Below are positions 1-7,933 of a stretch of 64,000 bases of DNA, piece after piece. The translations under genes were made by a program, and so were the position numbers. This stretch comes from UBA935 sp031556725 (lineage in GTDB: Bacteria; Bacillota; Clostridia; Lachnospirales; Lachnospiraceae). The notes beneath the pieces are model-generated. The model did no database searches. It saw only the letters and a list, made by a program, of their open reading frames with translations, and was not told the DNA's origin. The stretch covers positions 186,001 through 250,000 of the forward strand of contig JAVBSL010000010.1 of the NCBI GenBank assembly GCA_031556725.1, written 5' to 3'. The first letter of the stretch is position 1; every line of letters starts with the position of its first letter.

Positions 1-579
1 CACATCGGTAGTTCCGTTCTCCATAAAAGCATCGGTCCGGCAGGCATAAAACTGGCCGCAGTCATGATACATGGGTTCCAGATCCTGAGAGCGGGTCTGT
101 AAATATTCCGGGTATTTTCTTTTGATCAATCCGTCTTCAATTACCACGCCTCGTTGGGGCGGATAGGAAAAAGGCACTACCGGCATCACCGAATCGGCAT
201 TGGTTAACATCGCCATGACCTGCTGCAGCTTCTTAGCTGTTATAAAGGGGGCTGTGGGATAAATACAACAGAAACAGTCAAATTCCATCCCTTCCTGTTT
301 ATAGGCTAAGAGAACTTCTTTGATAACATCGTCGGTGGAAGCATAGTCATCGGCTGTATCGGCTGAGCGCATAAAGGGCACTCTGGCTCCGGCTTTTCTG
401 GCAATATCGGCAATCTGTTCATCGTCGGTGGAGACCATAACTTCCGTAAAAGCACCGGATTCCAGTGCCGCACGAATAGAATAGCAGATGATTGGCTGCC
501 CGCAAAATTCTTTTATATTTTTATGGGGGATTCGCTTACTTCCTCCCCTTGCTGTAATAATTGCTACTGATTTCTTCAT
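1..579 (-). CDS. pseF: Pseudaminic acid cytidylyltransferase, C-terminus cut by the window edge
   Basis: Activates pseudaminic acid as CMP-Pse, the last soluble step before transfer to flagellin or a surface glycan. The N-terminus has the CMP-sugar synthetase nucleotide-binding loop ITARGGSKRIPHKNIK at about residues 8-23, and FCCIYPTAPF near residue 100 is typical of the PseF branch rather than NeuA. The reading frame is open for 193 codons and runs off position 1, so the C-terminus is missing. The ATG at 579 directly precedes the conserved N-terminus, 20 bp after the ATP-grasp gene. pseC and pseB lie upstream on the same strand, which supports PseF over a sialic or legionaminic acid enzyme. 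The remaining pathway genes (pseG, pseH, pseI) would be expected beyond the left edge. Confidence 0.88.
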   Translation of the reverse strand, partial: MKKSVAIITARGGSKRIPHKNIKEFCGQPIICYSIRAALESGAFTEVMVSTDDEQIADIARKAGARVPFMRSADTADDYASTDDVIKEVLLAYKQEGMEFDCFCCIYPTAPFITAKKLQQVMAMLTNADSVMPVVPFSYPPQRGVVIEDGLIKRKYPEYLQTRSQDLEPMYHDCGQFYACRTDAFMENGTTDV

Positions 580-599
580 AATTGCCTACTTCCACTATA

Positions 600-1775
600 T
601 TATAATATAAGTGCAAACAACTCAAGGATTTCTTCAGCGGTACGTTGAAGTTCTTCTTCGGAAGGTGCTTCGAGGATGAAAAATCCTCTGCCCATTAGGG
701 AATGGCCGGTGGTGACTGGCTCCAGTCTGTCTCCGGGGAGTATGTTGCATTGCCAGTGAATCAGCTTGGTTTGGTTACCGGCTTGGGCCAGTTGCTTTTC
801 TACCGTTTCTACATTTGGTACGGAAGTAACTTTTCCGGTTATATCAAAGTAGCGAATCATCATTTTTTTGGTATTTTTAGACTGATAATTGTAGGAGCGT
901 CCTATACGACACTTAATATACTCTTCTGCCATATCTACTCCGGTGGCTAAGGGTGTAAACAGGTTGTGAAGGTTATGACCGGAGGGTCTGGCTGACAATT
1001 CGATGATAAAAATTTCTTTTTCATTAATCATTAAGTCTGCGTGGAGCAGGCAATCTTGTAGTCCCAGTGTCTTGGTTACCTGGCTCAGATAATCCTGGAC
1101 CTGTTTTATCAAAGCAGGTTCTTCTTCCGGTATTACCGACAGGTAGCCTACGGCTTGTCTGGCGGGGGGCGGAGTTAGTAGTTTTTTACGCAGCAAAATC
1201 AATTGGAATTGGTCTTTGTCCACTGCTCCATCTACGCCATACTCTACACCGGGCACGGCTTCTTCCAGTACGTAGTCTTCCTGATTGCCGATTTCCTGCA
1301 AGGCTTGTTCCAGTTCCCGGTTATCCTGCAGGAAAAAGATGCCTCTGCTGCCTGATCCGAAACGAGGTTTCATAATTGCTGGATAAGTCAATTCTCCGCT
1401 TTCTTTTCCAGCCAGATAGCAGTGACAATTGCGCAGTCCCTGGGCATTTAATCGTATGTGAAACAAGTATTTATCGGTGCAGAGCACCGTGGCTTCTTTA
1501 CTGATACCCGGCAGGTGCAATGCATCATTTGCTGCTCCCACAGTGGTCAGTACCCGGCCAATGGGGGGGGTCAGCAGAAAATCAACCTTTTCTCTGATCA
1601 AGGTCTCAATGGTCTTAGTCTCGTCGGAAATATCAACTGCAAAACCGTGGGCTGCTGCTGTCAAACCGGGGGCTCTAGGGTTTCCGTCAAGGGCTATTAC
1701 TTCCTGTCCCAGCTCCTGCGCTATATAAATAGTATGAAGGGACTCGGTACCGGCCCCGATTACTGCTGCTTTCAT
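600..1775 (-). CDS. ATP-grasp family ligase in the pseudaminic acid locus
   Basis: A 391-residue ATP-grasp enzyme. Seen: a Rossmann-like pre-ATP-grasp start (AAVIGAGTESLHTI), the ATP-binding strand and glycine loop PAIMKPRFGSGSRGIF at about 132-147, and the metal-binding segment IIELSARPSGHNLHNL at about 255-270. This is the PurK/CarB-like carboxylate-amine or thiol ligase superfamily. The substrate cannot be read from sequence. Its ATG overlaps the stop of the upstream glycosyltransferase and pseF follows 20 bp later, so it probably modifies the sugar, or an amino-acid decoration of it. Codons 69-71 contain an uninterrupted run of eight C on the coding strand (1563-1570), a possible slippage site. 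The frame is intact here. Alternative: a general amino-acid ligase unrelated to Pse. Confidence 0.75.
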   Translation of the reverse strand: MKAAVIGAGTESLHTIYIAQELGQEVIALDGNPRAPGLTAAAHGFAVDISDETKTIETLIREKVDFLLTPPIGRVLTTVGAANDALHLPGISKEATVLCTDKYLFHIRLNAQGLRNCHCYLAGKESGELTYPAIMKPRFGSGSRGIFFLQDNRELEQALQEIGNQEDYVLEEAVPGVEYGVDGAVDKDQFQLILLRKKLLTPPPARQAVGYLSVIPEEEPALIKQVQDYLSQVTKTLGLQDCLLHADLMINEKEIFIIELSARPSGHNLHNLFTPLATGVDMAEEYIKCRIGRSYNYQSKNTKKMMIRYFDITGKVTSVPNVETVEKQLAQAGNQTKLIHWQCNILPGDRLEPVTTGHSLMGRGFFILEAPSEEELQRTAEEILELFALIL

Positions 1776-2806
1776 AACTGTTTTTTCATCCTTTTCCGCA
1801 GATTACGGTAGGTCCACAATAATTTATAGTATAGCATAAAATAAAGGGTGGACTTCATCTGCATGGCTGTCAGCTTTTTTTCTTCTGCATGAACTCTTTC
1901 CAGATAATAAGGATTGCTCATAAAATCAGGGAAGTATTCTTTCATTTCCGCTCCCAAAGTTTTTACGAAGCGATACTTGGGGTGCTTTACACCCACCATA
2001 TAAGAAAACAAGGTGTTCACATAAAAAAGTACGGTAAAGCTGAACTCAATTTCTTTGTAATATTCCTCCAAAAAATCAAACTCCCTGGCCTCACTGATCA
2101 TGATTCGGGCAGCTTCCATCCGGTCCTTACATCTTTCTTCGGTAATCGTGTGGACGGTAGAGGTATCATGCTGATAGTAATAATACATCGGTTCGGGAAT
2201 ATATTCAAAATGAGTGACCCGAAGCATCCATGAATTGCTGATGGCATTGTCTTCGTAAAAAATATGCTCCGGAAAACGATTGGCATATCCCAGGATAATA
2301 TCCCGCTTATATATTTTAACTACCAGACTGCCGCCGTCCAAAATCAATGACCGGTATTTTTCTTTATCCAATCTGCCCGTCTGTGACAGCTTGTTATTAG
2401 GTACTATCTGACCGATGTCCATGCTGTGTTCATGGGTCAAATGATAATCGCACCCTACCATATCTGCACCGGTTTCCTGAGCCCTTTTTAACAGCTTCTC
2501 ATAATAATCCGGTGTAATCCAGTCATCGCTGTCGATAAAGCCGATCCATTCTCCCTTGGCCTTTTCCAGACCAATGTTCTTGGCACCGCCCTGTTTTTTA
2601 TTAACCGGAGAATAAATGGCTTTAAATTTACCCGGATACTTTTTTTCATAGTCCCGTAAAATGTCCGGCGAGTCATCGGTGGAGCAATCATCCACCGCAA
2701 TGATTTCATAGTCTGTTATGGTCTGGTTCACTAAGGAATCCAGACAATATTCCAGCTTTCCGTCAGCAGCCATATTATATACCGGTACGATCACACTTAG
2801 TTTCAT
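1772..2806 (-). CDS. GT2 family glycosyltransferase
   Basis: Inverting GT-A glycosyltransferase of 344 residues. Seen: the N-terminal strand MKLSVIVPVYNMA, the nucleotide-binding AVDDCSTDDS, and the metal-binding WIGFIDSDDWI near residue 95. The C-terminal ~150 residues are Tyr/Phe/Arg rich with a basic tail, which suggests membrane association. A GGAGAAAGA ribosome site lies just before the ATG at 2806. It sits 11 bp after pseC and overlaps the ATP-grasp gene, so the three are co-transcribed. A role in adding Pse or another sugar to flagellin or a surface glycan follows from position only; the donor and acceptor are unknown. Confidence 0.82.
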   Translation of the reverse strand: MKLSVIVPVYNMAADGKLEYCLDSLVNQTITDYEIIAVDDCSTDDSPDILRDYEKKYPGKFKAIYSPVNKKQGGAKNIGLEKAKGEWIGFIDSDDWITPDYYEKLLKRAQETGADMVGCDYHLTHEHSMDIGQIVPNNKLSQTGRLDKEKYRSLILDGGSLVVKIYKRDIILGYANRFPEHIFYEDNAISNSWMLRVTHFEYIPEPMYYYYQHDTSTVHTITEERCKDRMEAARIMISEAREFDFLEEYYKEIEFSFTVLFYVNTLFSYMVGVKHPKYRFVKTLGAEMKEYFPDFMSNPYYLERVHAEEKKLTAMQMKSTLYFMLYYKLLWTYRNLRKRMKKQL

Positions 2807-2817
2807 TCTTTCTCCAT

Positions 2818-4011
2818 TTATGCTTTATAATAAGATGCTATCCTGGTTACCCCTTGTATCACATCTTCCACATCCTGATCCGTCATTCCATAATAGAGAG
2901 GCAGGGATATCATCCTGTCGTATAAATCTTCGGCCTTGGGGCATATGCCCTTCCTGTAACCCAGTTTTTCATAATACGGATGATAGTATACGGGGATATA
3001 ATGGACATTGCAGCAGATGTTTTCAGCAGCCAATGCTTCAAAAAACTCTTTTCTGCCGATGGACAGTTCCTCCCGCAATACCTTAATAACATAAAGATGT
3101 TTCACCGAATCCGATTCCGGTATTTCCCTTTGCAGGCCAATCCCCTTCAGACCGGCAAAAGCCTGATCATATCTGGCAACAATCTCTTTTCTTCTTTTAC
3201 CGAACAAAGGCAGTTTGTCCAACTGGCTGCTTAACAATGCGGCCTGCATATCTGTCAGGCGGTAATTCATCCCCAATGCAATCTGTTCATAGTACCATCC
3301 GCCATGAGGTGTATGCTCCATCAGCGTCTCATCTCTGGTAATGCCATGAGCCCGGTAAAGAAGCAGCTTCTGATAATATTCCTCGCTGTTAGTCAGCACC
3401 GCTCCGCCTTCTCCGCTGGTAACTGTCTTTACCGGATGAAAGCTCAAAGTGGTCATATCGGCAATGGAGCCATTGCCCTTTCCTTTATATTTGGTGCCGA
3501 TTACATGAGCACCATCTTCAATCAATACCAGTTGATGTTCTTTGCATATCTCCTGCAGCTCGTCCAGTTCTACTGACTGACCGGTAAAATCTACCGCCAC
3601 CACTGCTCTGGTCTGAGGGGTAATGCACTCCCTTACTGCCTGGGGATCCATATTATAAGTTTCGGCATTGATATCGGCAAACACCGGCTTGGCACCGCAA
3701 TACAACGCACAATTAGCCGATGCCGCAAAGGTGATCGGTGTGGTGATAACTTCCTCTCCCTCCTTAATTCCGGCAGCCTGACAAGCCATATGAAGCGCTG
3801 CTGTTCCATTGGAACAGACTACTGCATATTTTGCACCGGTTATGGCGCAAAGCTTTTTTTCCAGCTGACCAATCCCCGGACCGCAGGTTAAATAATCACT
3901 TCTTAATACCTCCACCACTGCCTGAATGTCCGCTTCATCTATATATTGATGTCCATAAAAAATCTTGGTATCCCGTACCGGTGTTCCACCGCAAATAGCT
4001 GGTTTTTCCAT
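2818..4011 (-). CDS. pseC: UDP-4-amino-4,6-dideoxy-N-acetyl-beta-L-altrosamine transaminase
   Basis: PLP-dependent aminotransferase of the DegT/DnrJ/EryC1/ArnB family, second step of CMP-pseudaminic acid synthesis: it aminates C4 of the keto sugar made by PseB, using glutamate. Seen in the 397 residues: the family start GGTPVRDTKIFYGHQYID, VCSNGTAALHMA around residue 70, EDGAH (D166) and the PLP lysine in LSFHPVKTVTSGEGG (K195). The N-terminal PAICGGTPVR and the presence of pseB and pseF on the same strand favour PseC over PerA/ArnB. It has its own promoter and follows a terminator, so it is transcribed separately from pseB. Confidence 0.88.
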   Translation of the reverse strand: MEKPAICGGTPVRDTKIFYGHQYIDEADIQAVVEVLRSDYLTCGPGIGQLEKKLCAITGAKYAVVCSNGTAALHMACQAAGIKEGEEVITTPITFAASANCALYCGAKPVFADINAETYNMDPQAVRECITPQTRAVVAVDFTGQSVELDELQEICKEHQLVLIEDGAHVIGTKYKGKGNGSIADMTTLSFHPVKTVTSGEGGAVLTNSEEYYQKLLLYRAHGITRDETLMEHTPHGGWYYEQIALGMNYRLTDMQAALLSSQLDKLPLFGKRRKEIVARYDQAFAGLKGIGLQREIPESDSVKHLYVIKVLREELSIGRKEFFEALAAENICCNVHYIPVYYHPYYEKLGYRKGICPKAEDLYDRMISLPLYYGMTDQDVEDVIQGVTRIASYYKA

Positions 4012-4049
4012 TTTAATAACCCATCCTTTTTTAAATCTGTAATAGTTTT

Positions 4050-4078
4050 ATTATATCTTCAACAGTCTATGATTTCAA
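4050..4078 (-). promoter_or_regulatory. Sigma-A promoter of pseC
   Basis: Minus strand: -35 TTGAAA (4078-4073), 17-bp spacer, -10 TATAAT (4055-4050). The ATG of pseC is about 40 bp downstream. It lies immediately after the terminator of the preceding gene, so pseC, the GT2, the ATP-grasp gene and pseF form one transcription unit. Confidence 0.75.
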
Positions 4079-4082
4079 CCAA

Positions 4083-4122
4083 AGAAATAAAAAGCCATCC
4101 TATTATTCATAGAACGGCTTTT
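4083..4122 (-). terminator. Rho-independent terminator after the 191-residue unknown gene
   Basis: On the minus strand AAAAGCCGTTCTAT pairs (with two wobbles) with ATAGGATGGCTTTT around a five-base loop, followed by a T-rich tract. It separates the unknown gene from pseC. Confidence 0.75.
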
Positions 4123-4164
4123 CACATATATGTTGACCCTTACACGCTGCACTTCATTTTCAAA

Positions 4165-4740
4165 TTAGTTTCCGTATACCATAATTGCTTCAAGCACCTG
4201 TAAAAACAACTTCGGATGCACAATCGGTGCCCGGACGAGTCTTTTCATTTCATTCATGCATTTCACTTCAAATTCCCAAATCTCATCGGTTTCCCGTTCC
4301 TGTTCATTGGGCATGCCGGACGTTAAACCGATATCCCTTAGTGCCTGAGTCAGTATCGGCTTGTCCGAATGGGAAAAAGAATGGGAGCGGCTGTCAAGTT
4401 CCAGACGTTCATTCACAAAGTCTATCCTTCCGCGCATCTCTTTACCACCGGATACACATTTGAATTCCACTTCGTTAATGTCATCCACTGCCAGGAGATT
4501 TTTCTCTTCACAGGGTGCCATTTCTGCTTCCCTGTCCATCCGAAATCCTTGCAACGCAAAAAACACCTCTTCTTTGGACCTCATATACAAGTCTTCTTTT
4601 GAAACTTCAAAAAATTCTAAAAATTCCTGCAGTTCACAATCTTGAATTTCCGCATCTCCTATATGATAATAATTCAAAAACTCTTCTTGTGAAATTCGGG
4701 GTTTTTTATTTTTGGATAATACACTGTACGTCTGCCACAT
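4165..4740 (-). CDS. Hypothetical protein, unrecognised
   Basis: 191 residues if translation starts at the ATG at 4740, which has AGAGG about nine bases upstream; an ATG three codons earlier (4749) abuts that AGAGG and is a poorer start. The protein is acidic and soluble, with no signal peptide or membrane segment. The N-terminal ~85 residues look helical (EEFLNYYHIGDAEIQD, LQEFLEFFEVSKEDLYMRSKEE) and the C-terminal half is mixed. I recognise no domain. It lies between an orphan LytTR regulator and the pseC promoter and ends in its own terminator. A role in glycosylation or its control would be inference from location only. Confidence 0.6.
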   Translation of the reverse strand: MWQTYSVLSKNKKPRISQEEFLNYYHIGDAEIQDCELQEFLEFFEVSKEDLYMRSKEEVFFALQGFRMDREAEMAPCEEKNLLAVDDINEVEFKCVSGGKEMRGRIDFVNERLELDSRSHSFSHSDKPILTQALRDIGLTSGMPNEQERETDEIWEFEVKCMNEMKRLVRAPIVHPKLFLQVLEAIMVYGN

Positions 4741-5040
4741 ATATCTCATCCTCTCATTACATTAAAGTATATGCAAGCAAGTTGCATATTAGAACCCCTG
4801 TATCGCATGTTAGTATACACTATTCTCTGACTTTTGGGATACATATGTAATAAATCGTACCTCTGCACGTAACAATCAGTACTGTCAGGCGTTCTACGCA
4901 GACCAGGCAGGCTCATCGCCTGCCTCTTGAGAAAAATATTAGATAAGCCCCTTCCCCTTACTGATTCTATCTTACCGATATTTTTTCCGCCTTTTTTTAA
5001 GATGCTAAAATTAATATATTCTCTTGTAATAAATAACCAT
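4741..5040. other. 300-bp intergenic stretch between lytTR-type regulator and unknown gene
   Basis: No convincing gene. It contains an 8-bp perfect stem AGGCAGGC/GCCTGCCT with a five-base loop at 4905-4925. This lacks a T-run on either strand, so it is probably not a terminator. A TATACT hexamer near 4815 on the minus strand could be a -10 for the downstream gene, but I see no good -35. The stretch is long enough to hold regulatory sites for the LytTR protein; LytTR sites are too degenerate to call by eye. Confidence 0.4.
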
Positions 5041-5760
5041 TTATTCCTTCACAAGTAATTCTATCTGCTTTTTACGCACGCCTTTTCTTCTTTTTTGACT
5101 AATCGGAATTCTTTCCCTGTTAGACATCTCCACATACTCGTATTTATATAACTTAACATACTGTTGATTAACCAGATAGGACTTATGAGTCCGGATAAAC
5201 AAATCACTCTTTATTTCAATATTTCTTTCCACTTCATCCAGTTTATTATAAAACAAGTACCTGCTCCCATCCCTGCATACCAAACCGATCCGCCGGCCTT
5301 CACTGCAGAAATAAAGAATGTCATTGATTAATATGGAATAATGCATCATTTTATAAGAAAACCGTATATCTTGACTATATGTTTCTATTTTGGCAATCGC
5401 ATCATTCATAACCGAATATAACTTTATTTTTTTAACAGGTTTGGAAAAAAAATAAAATGGATATACTTCGTAGCCCTGTTTAAAATAATTATCATATGCA
5501 GACATGAAAATAATCAGTGTTGCATTATTCTTCTTTGCAATATGTGTTGCCAGGGACAAACCACTCATTATTCCCAATTCCACATCCAGAAAAGCAATCT
5601 GATAATGACCATGCTCTGTAATATTTTCCAATAAATCCGTTCCTTCATAAAAAGATGTGATTTCCACATTTACCGCTTTTAACTTAGCCCATTCTCTTAG
5701 GCCGCTGCATAAAGCTTCTGCAAATGCAGTATCGTCATCGCATACTGCAATTCGGTACAT
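5041..5760 (-). CDS. LytTR-family response regulator, orphan
   Basis: 239-residue AgrA/LytR-type regulator. Seen: receiver domain 1-120 with the acidic pocket VCDDD at residues 7-10, phosphoacceptor D59 in IAFLDVELG, MSAYDNY and SKPVKK (the conserved Lys), then a LytTR DNA-binding domain from about 135 (RTHKSYLVNQQYVKLY, RIPISQKRR). The ATG at 5760 is chosen because GGAGGGG lies five bases upstream; an ATG four codons earlier overlaps that site. No histidine kinase is encoded nearby, although LytTR regulators usually have a HPK10 partner. It lies between pseB and pseC, so control of the surface-glycan genes is a reasonable guess. Confidence 0.88.
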   Translation of the reverse strand: MYRIAVCDDDTAFAEALCSGLREWAKLKAVNVEITSFYEGTDLLENITEHGHYQIAFLDVELGIMSGLSLATHIAKKNNATLIIFMSAYDNYFKQGYEVYPFYFFSKPVKKIKLYSVMNDAIAKIETYSQDIRFSYKMMHYSILINDILYFCSEGRRIGLVCRDGSRYLFYNKLDEVERNIEIKSDLFIRTHKSYLVNQQYVKLYKYEYVEMSNRERIPISQKRRKGVRKKQIELLVKE

Positions 5761-5818
5761 TTTCCCCTCCATTTAAGTGCACAGACCCCTTCTGTCACCA
5801 GAATATACCTATCTTTCT

Positions 5819-6751
5819 TTATAGCTTTTTGTCTACCAACAATCCCTTCTGATCTTCCTCCATCAATTCCGCATCCTTTAAAATCTTGCTTACCTCTGCC
5901 TGTACCTTTTCCATATCGCTCTCGCCTTGAGCAATCGTCTCGGTCACTTCCTTCGTCTGCCCTTCCTGCTCGGCTTCCTTTGCCTTGGCTTCTTCGGTCT
6001 TCTCTTCCTGTTCCGCCTTCTCTTCCGCTGCTTTCTCGGCTTCCTCCACCAGTTTTTTCATTTCCTCTTCCATATGCTTCATGGCGGCTTCCCGCAGCAT
6101 TCCGATAATTTCATCAGCACCGGCTTTTTCAATGTCTTCCATTTCCTTCAGAGCATCAGCCATACCATGCTGTTTCAGCATAGCCTCTTTCACGCCGTTT
6201 ATGGTTGCATTTGCAGCCTTGATCCCTGCTTCGGCTTCCTCTATCGTGTCATTATGCACTTTTTCAATTTCATCATTAGCAAGGCATACTTCCTGATAAT
6301 ACGTCTTTGGCATCGTCTCTAACTGCTCCGCTCTTGCCCTTTCTTCCTTCGTCAGCGAACCTGGCTTATCCCGCATCTTACGCATGATCTCCAGATCCTG
6401 ACATTCCTCACTATCCTCTGTAATTCCCCACTCTTTCCGGATAGCTGCCTGAGACTCATGAATTTTCCTGATTTCCTCATTTGCTTCTTTCAGCATTCCT
6501 TTATATTCGTCCAATTTCTTATAACTCTCATTAATAATCTCGTTAGAAGCGTAGTCTTTTTTAAACTGATCCCCCATCACTGTCATAACCTTCTTTTTTA
6601 TTTCATCCCGTTTGGCATCTACTCTGGATGCTGTTTCCGGTGACTTTCCAAATAACCCCTTATCCTCTTTCTTTTGCATACCCAGAAAACTGTTTTGGGA
6701 AATGTCGCCTGCAAATACACTTAAGTTTTTTCCGCCTACCTTATTCACCAT
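5819..6751 (-). CDS. Hypothetical charged coiled-coil protein, unrecognised
   Basis: 310 residues from the ATG at 6751, chosen because AAGGAGG lies five bases upstream; the frame is open upstream but without a comparable site. No signal peptide or membrane segment. After a ~50-residue low-complexity start (NKVGGKNLSVFAGDI) the protein is almost entirely charged helix. Residues ~205-290 are an extreme Glu/Lys/Ala coiled coil (EEEMKKLVEEAEKAAEEKAE). It stands between the pseB terminator and the orphan LytTR gene. A GCCGATAT octamer upstream matches the sigma-D -10 used for late flagellar genes, but the -35 is poor. I recognise no family. A structural or chaperone-like role linked to flagella or glycosylation is speculation. 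Confidence 0.65.
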   Translation of the reverse strand: MVNKVGGKNLSVFAGDISQNSFLGMQKKEDKGLFGKSPETASRVDAKRDEIKKKVMTVMGDQFKKDYASNEIINESYKKLDEYKGMLKEANEEIRKIHESQAAIRKEWGITEDSEECQDLEIMRKMRDKPGSLTKEERARAEQLETMPKTYYQEVCLANDEIEKVHNDTIEEAEAGIKAANATINGVKEAMLKQHGMADALKEMEDIEKAGADEIIGMLREAAMKHMEEEMKKLVEEAEKAAEEKAEQEEKTEEAKAKEAEQEGQTKEVTETIAQGESDMEKVQAEVSKILKDAELMEEDQKGLLVDKKL

Positions 6752-6831
6752 AACTACCTCCTTGTATAATCCTGTGTGCTCCTTCACCATTTTGATAAAA
6801 TATTAGTCTCTCGTTATGATATCGGCATATC

Positions 6832-6866
6832 GTATAAAAAAAATAACCGCCAGGCGGTTATTTTTC
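6832..6866 (-). terminator. Terminator overlapping the pseB stop codon
   Basis: On the minus strand the near-palindrome AAATAACCGCC/GGCGGTTATTT is followed by a run of eight T. The pseB TAA lies inside the 5' arm. It should end the pseB transcript before the unknown coiled-coil gene. Confidence 0.75.
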
Positions 6867-7853
6867 AAAATCAACTGTTTTTATCAATTCTCGAATCTGT
6901 TCTACGGTCAGCCATTCCGTGTTATTATCTGAGCTGTATGCAAATCCGTCAGCAACCTTTTTCCCGGAAGTATTGATCTTTTGTTTATCATTCCAGATTA
7001 CCTGGGGATATACAATAAAGTGTTTATCATATTCGTAAGTTGTCATGGAGTCTTCTACCGTTACCATGATTTCATGAAGTTTTTCACCGGGCCGGATTCC
7101 AATCTCCGGCATTTTGCAGCCGGGCAGCATGGCTTCAGCCAAATCGGTGATTTTAAAAGAAGGAATCTTACTGATAAAGGTTTCTCCGCCGGTTGCTTCT
7201 TCCAAAGCCTTGATCACCAGCTCCACTCCTTCGGTCAAACTGATCCAGAAACGGGTCATCCGGTAATCGGTCACCGGTAATTCCGTGTGGCCTCCTGCAA
7301 TCAGCTTCTGGAATAAGGGAATAATGGATCCCCGGCTGCCGGCCACATTACCATATCTGACAATGGAGAAGTTGATGTCCTTTGAGCCTGCATAAGCATT
7401 GGCGGCAATAAATAATTTATCGGAAACCAGCTTGGTTCCGCCATATAAGTTTACCGGGTTAACGGCTTTGTCTGTGGATAATGCCACTACTTTTTTAACA
7501 TTGGTGTCAAGTGCTGCATCGATTACATTCTGGGCACCGTGGATATTGGTCTTAATGGCCTCATTGGGATTATACTCACAGGCCGGCACCTGCTTTAAAG
7601 CTGCCGCGTGAATCACATAATCCACACCTGTAAAAGCCCTTACCAGACGCTCTTTATCCCGCACATCACCGATAAAAAACCGAAGCTTATCTTCATATTC
7701 TTTAAATTCACCGGCCATCACAAACTGTTTATACTCATCACGGGAATAAATGATGATCTTCTTCGGATTGTAATGGGTGAGAACATATTTGGTAAAGCAT
7801 TTTCCGAAAGAGCCTGTCCCACCGGTGATTAATATGGTTTTATTATTTAACAT
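6858..7853 (-). CDS. pseB: UDP-N-acetylglucosamine 4,6-dehydratase (inverting)
   Basis: First enzyme of pseudaminic acid synthesis; makes UDP-2-acetamido-2,6-dideoxy-beta-L-arabino-hexos-4-ulose from UDP-GlcNAc. The 331 residues form an extended SDR: NAD-binding TGGTGSFG near residue 12, AALKQVPACEYNP around 84-96, the catalytic Tyr/Lys in NLYGGTKLVSDK, and MTRFWISL near residue 205, all characteristic of PseB/FlaA1. It has its own sigma-A promoter and a GGAGG site before the ATG at 7853. Its transaminase partner pseC is 3 kb downstream, after three unrelated genes and two terminators, so the pathway is split into separate transcripts. Confidence 0.92.
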   Translation of the reverse strand: MLNNKTILITGGTGSFGKCFTKYVLTHYNPKKIIIYSRDEYKQFVMAGEFKEYEDKLRFFIGDVRDKERLVRAFTGVDYVIHAAALKQVPACEYNPNEAIKTNIHGAQNVIDAALDTNVKKVVALSTDKAVNPVNLYGGTKLVSDKLFIAANAYAGSKDINFSIVRYGNVAGSRGSIIPLFQKLIAGGHTELPVTDYRMTRFWISLTEGVELVIKALEEATGGETFISKIPSFKITDLAEAMLPGCKMPEIGIRPGEKLHEIMVTVEDSMTTYEYDKHFIVYPQVIWNDKQKINTSGKKVADGFAYSSDNNTEWLTVEQIRELIKTVDFEK

Positions 7854-7894
7854 GAGTTTTCCTCCAAATCATTTCGTCTGTAAAATACTTAAAG

Positions 7895-7923
7895 ATTATA
7901 TCATATGCCATCCTTCAATGCAA
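7895..7923 (-). promoter_or_regulatory. Sigma-A promoter of pseB
   Basis: Minus strand: -35 TTGCAT (7923-7918), 17-bp spacer, -10 TATAAT (7900-7895), about 42 bp upstream of the pseB ATG. The preceding polysaccharide-locus gene ends at 7934, so pseB starts a new transcript here. Confidence 0.7.
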
Positions 7924-7933
7924 ATGGAGCAAT

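Noticed and set aside
4905..4925. Strong 8-bp hairpin AGGCAGGC/GCCTGCCT as a terminator
   Set aside because: No T-run on either strand after the stem; kept only as an unexplained hairpin in the intergenic note.
5985..6322. Plus-strand Phe/Ser-rich frames opposite the coiled-coil gene
   Set aside because: Composition is the complement of a Glu/Lys-rich coiled coil; no ribosome site.
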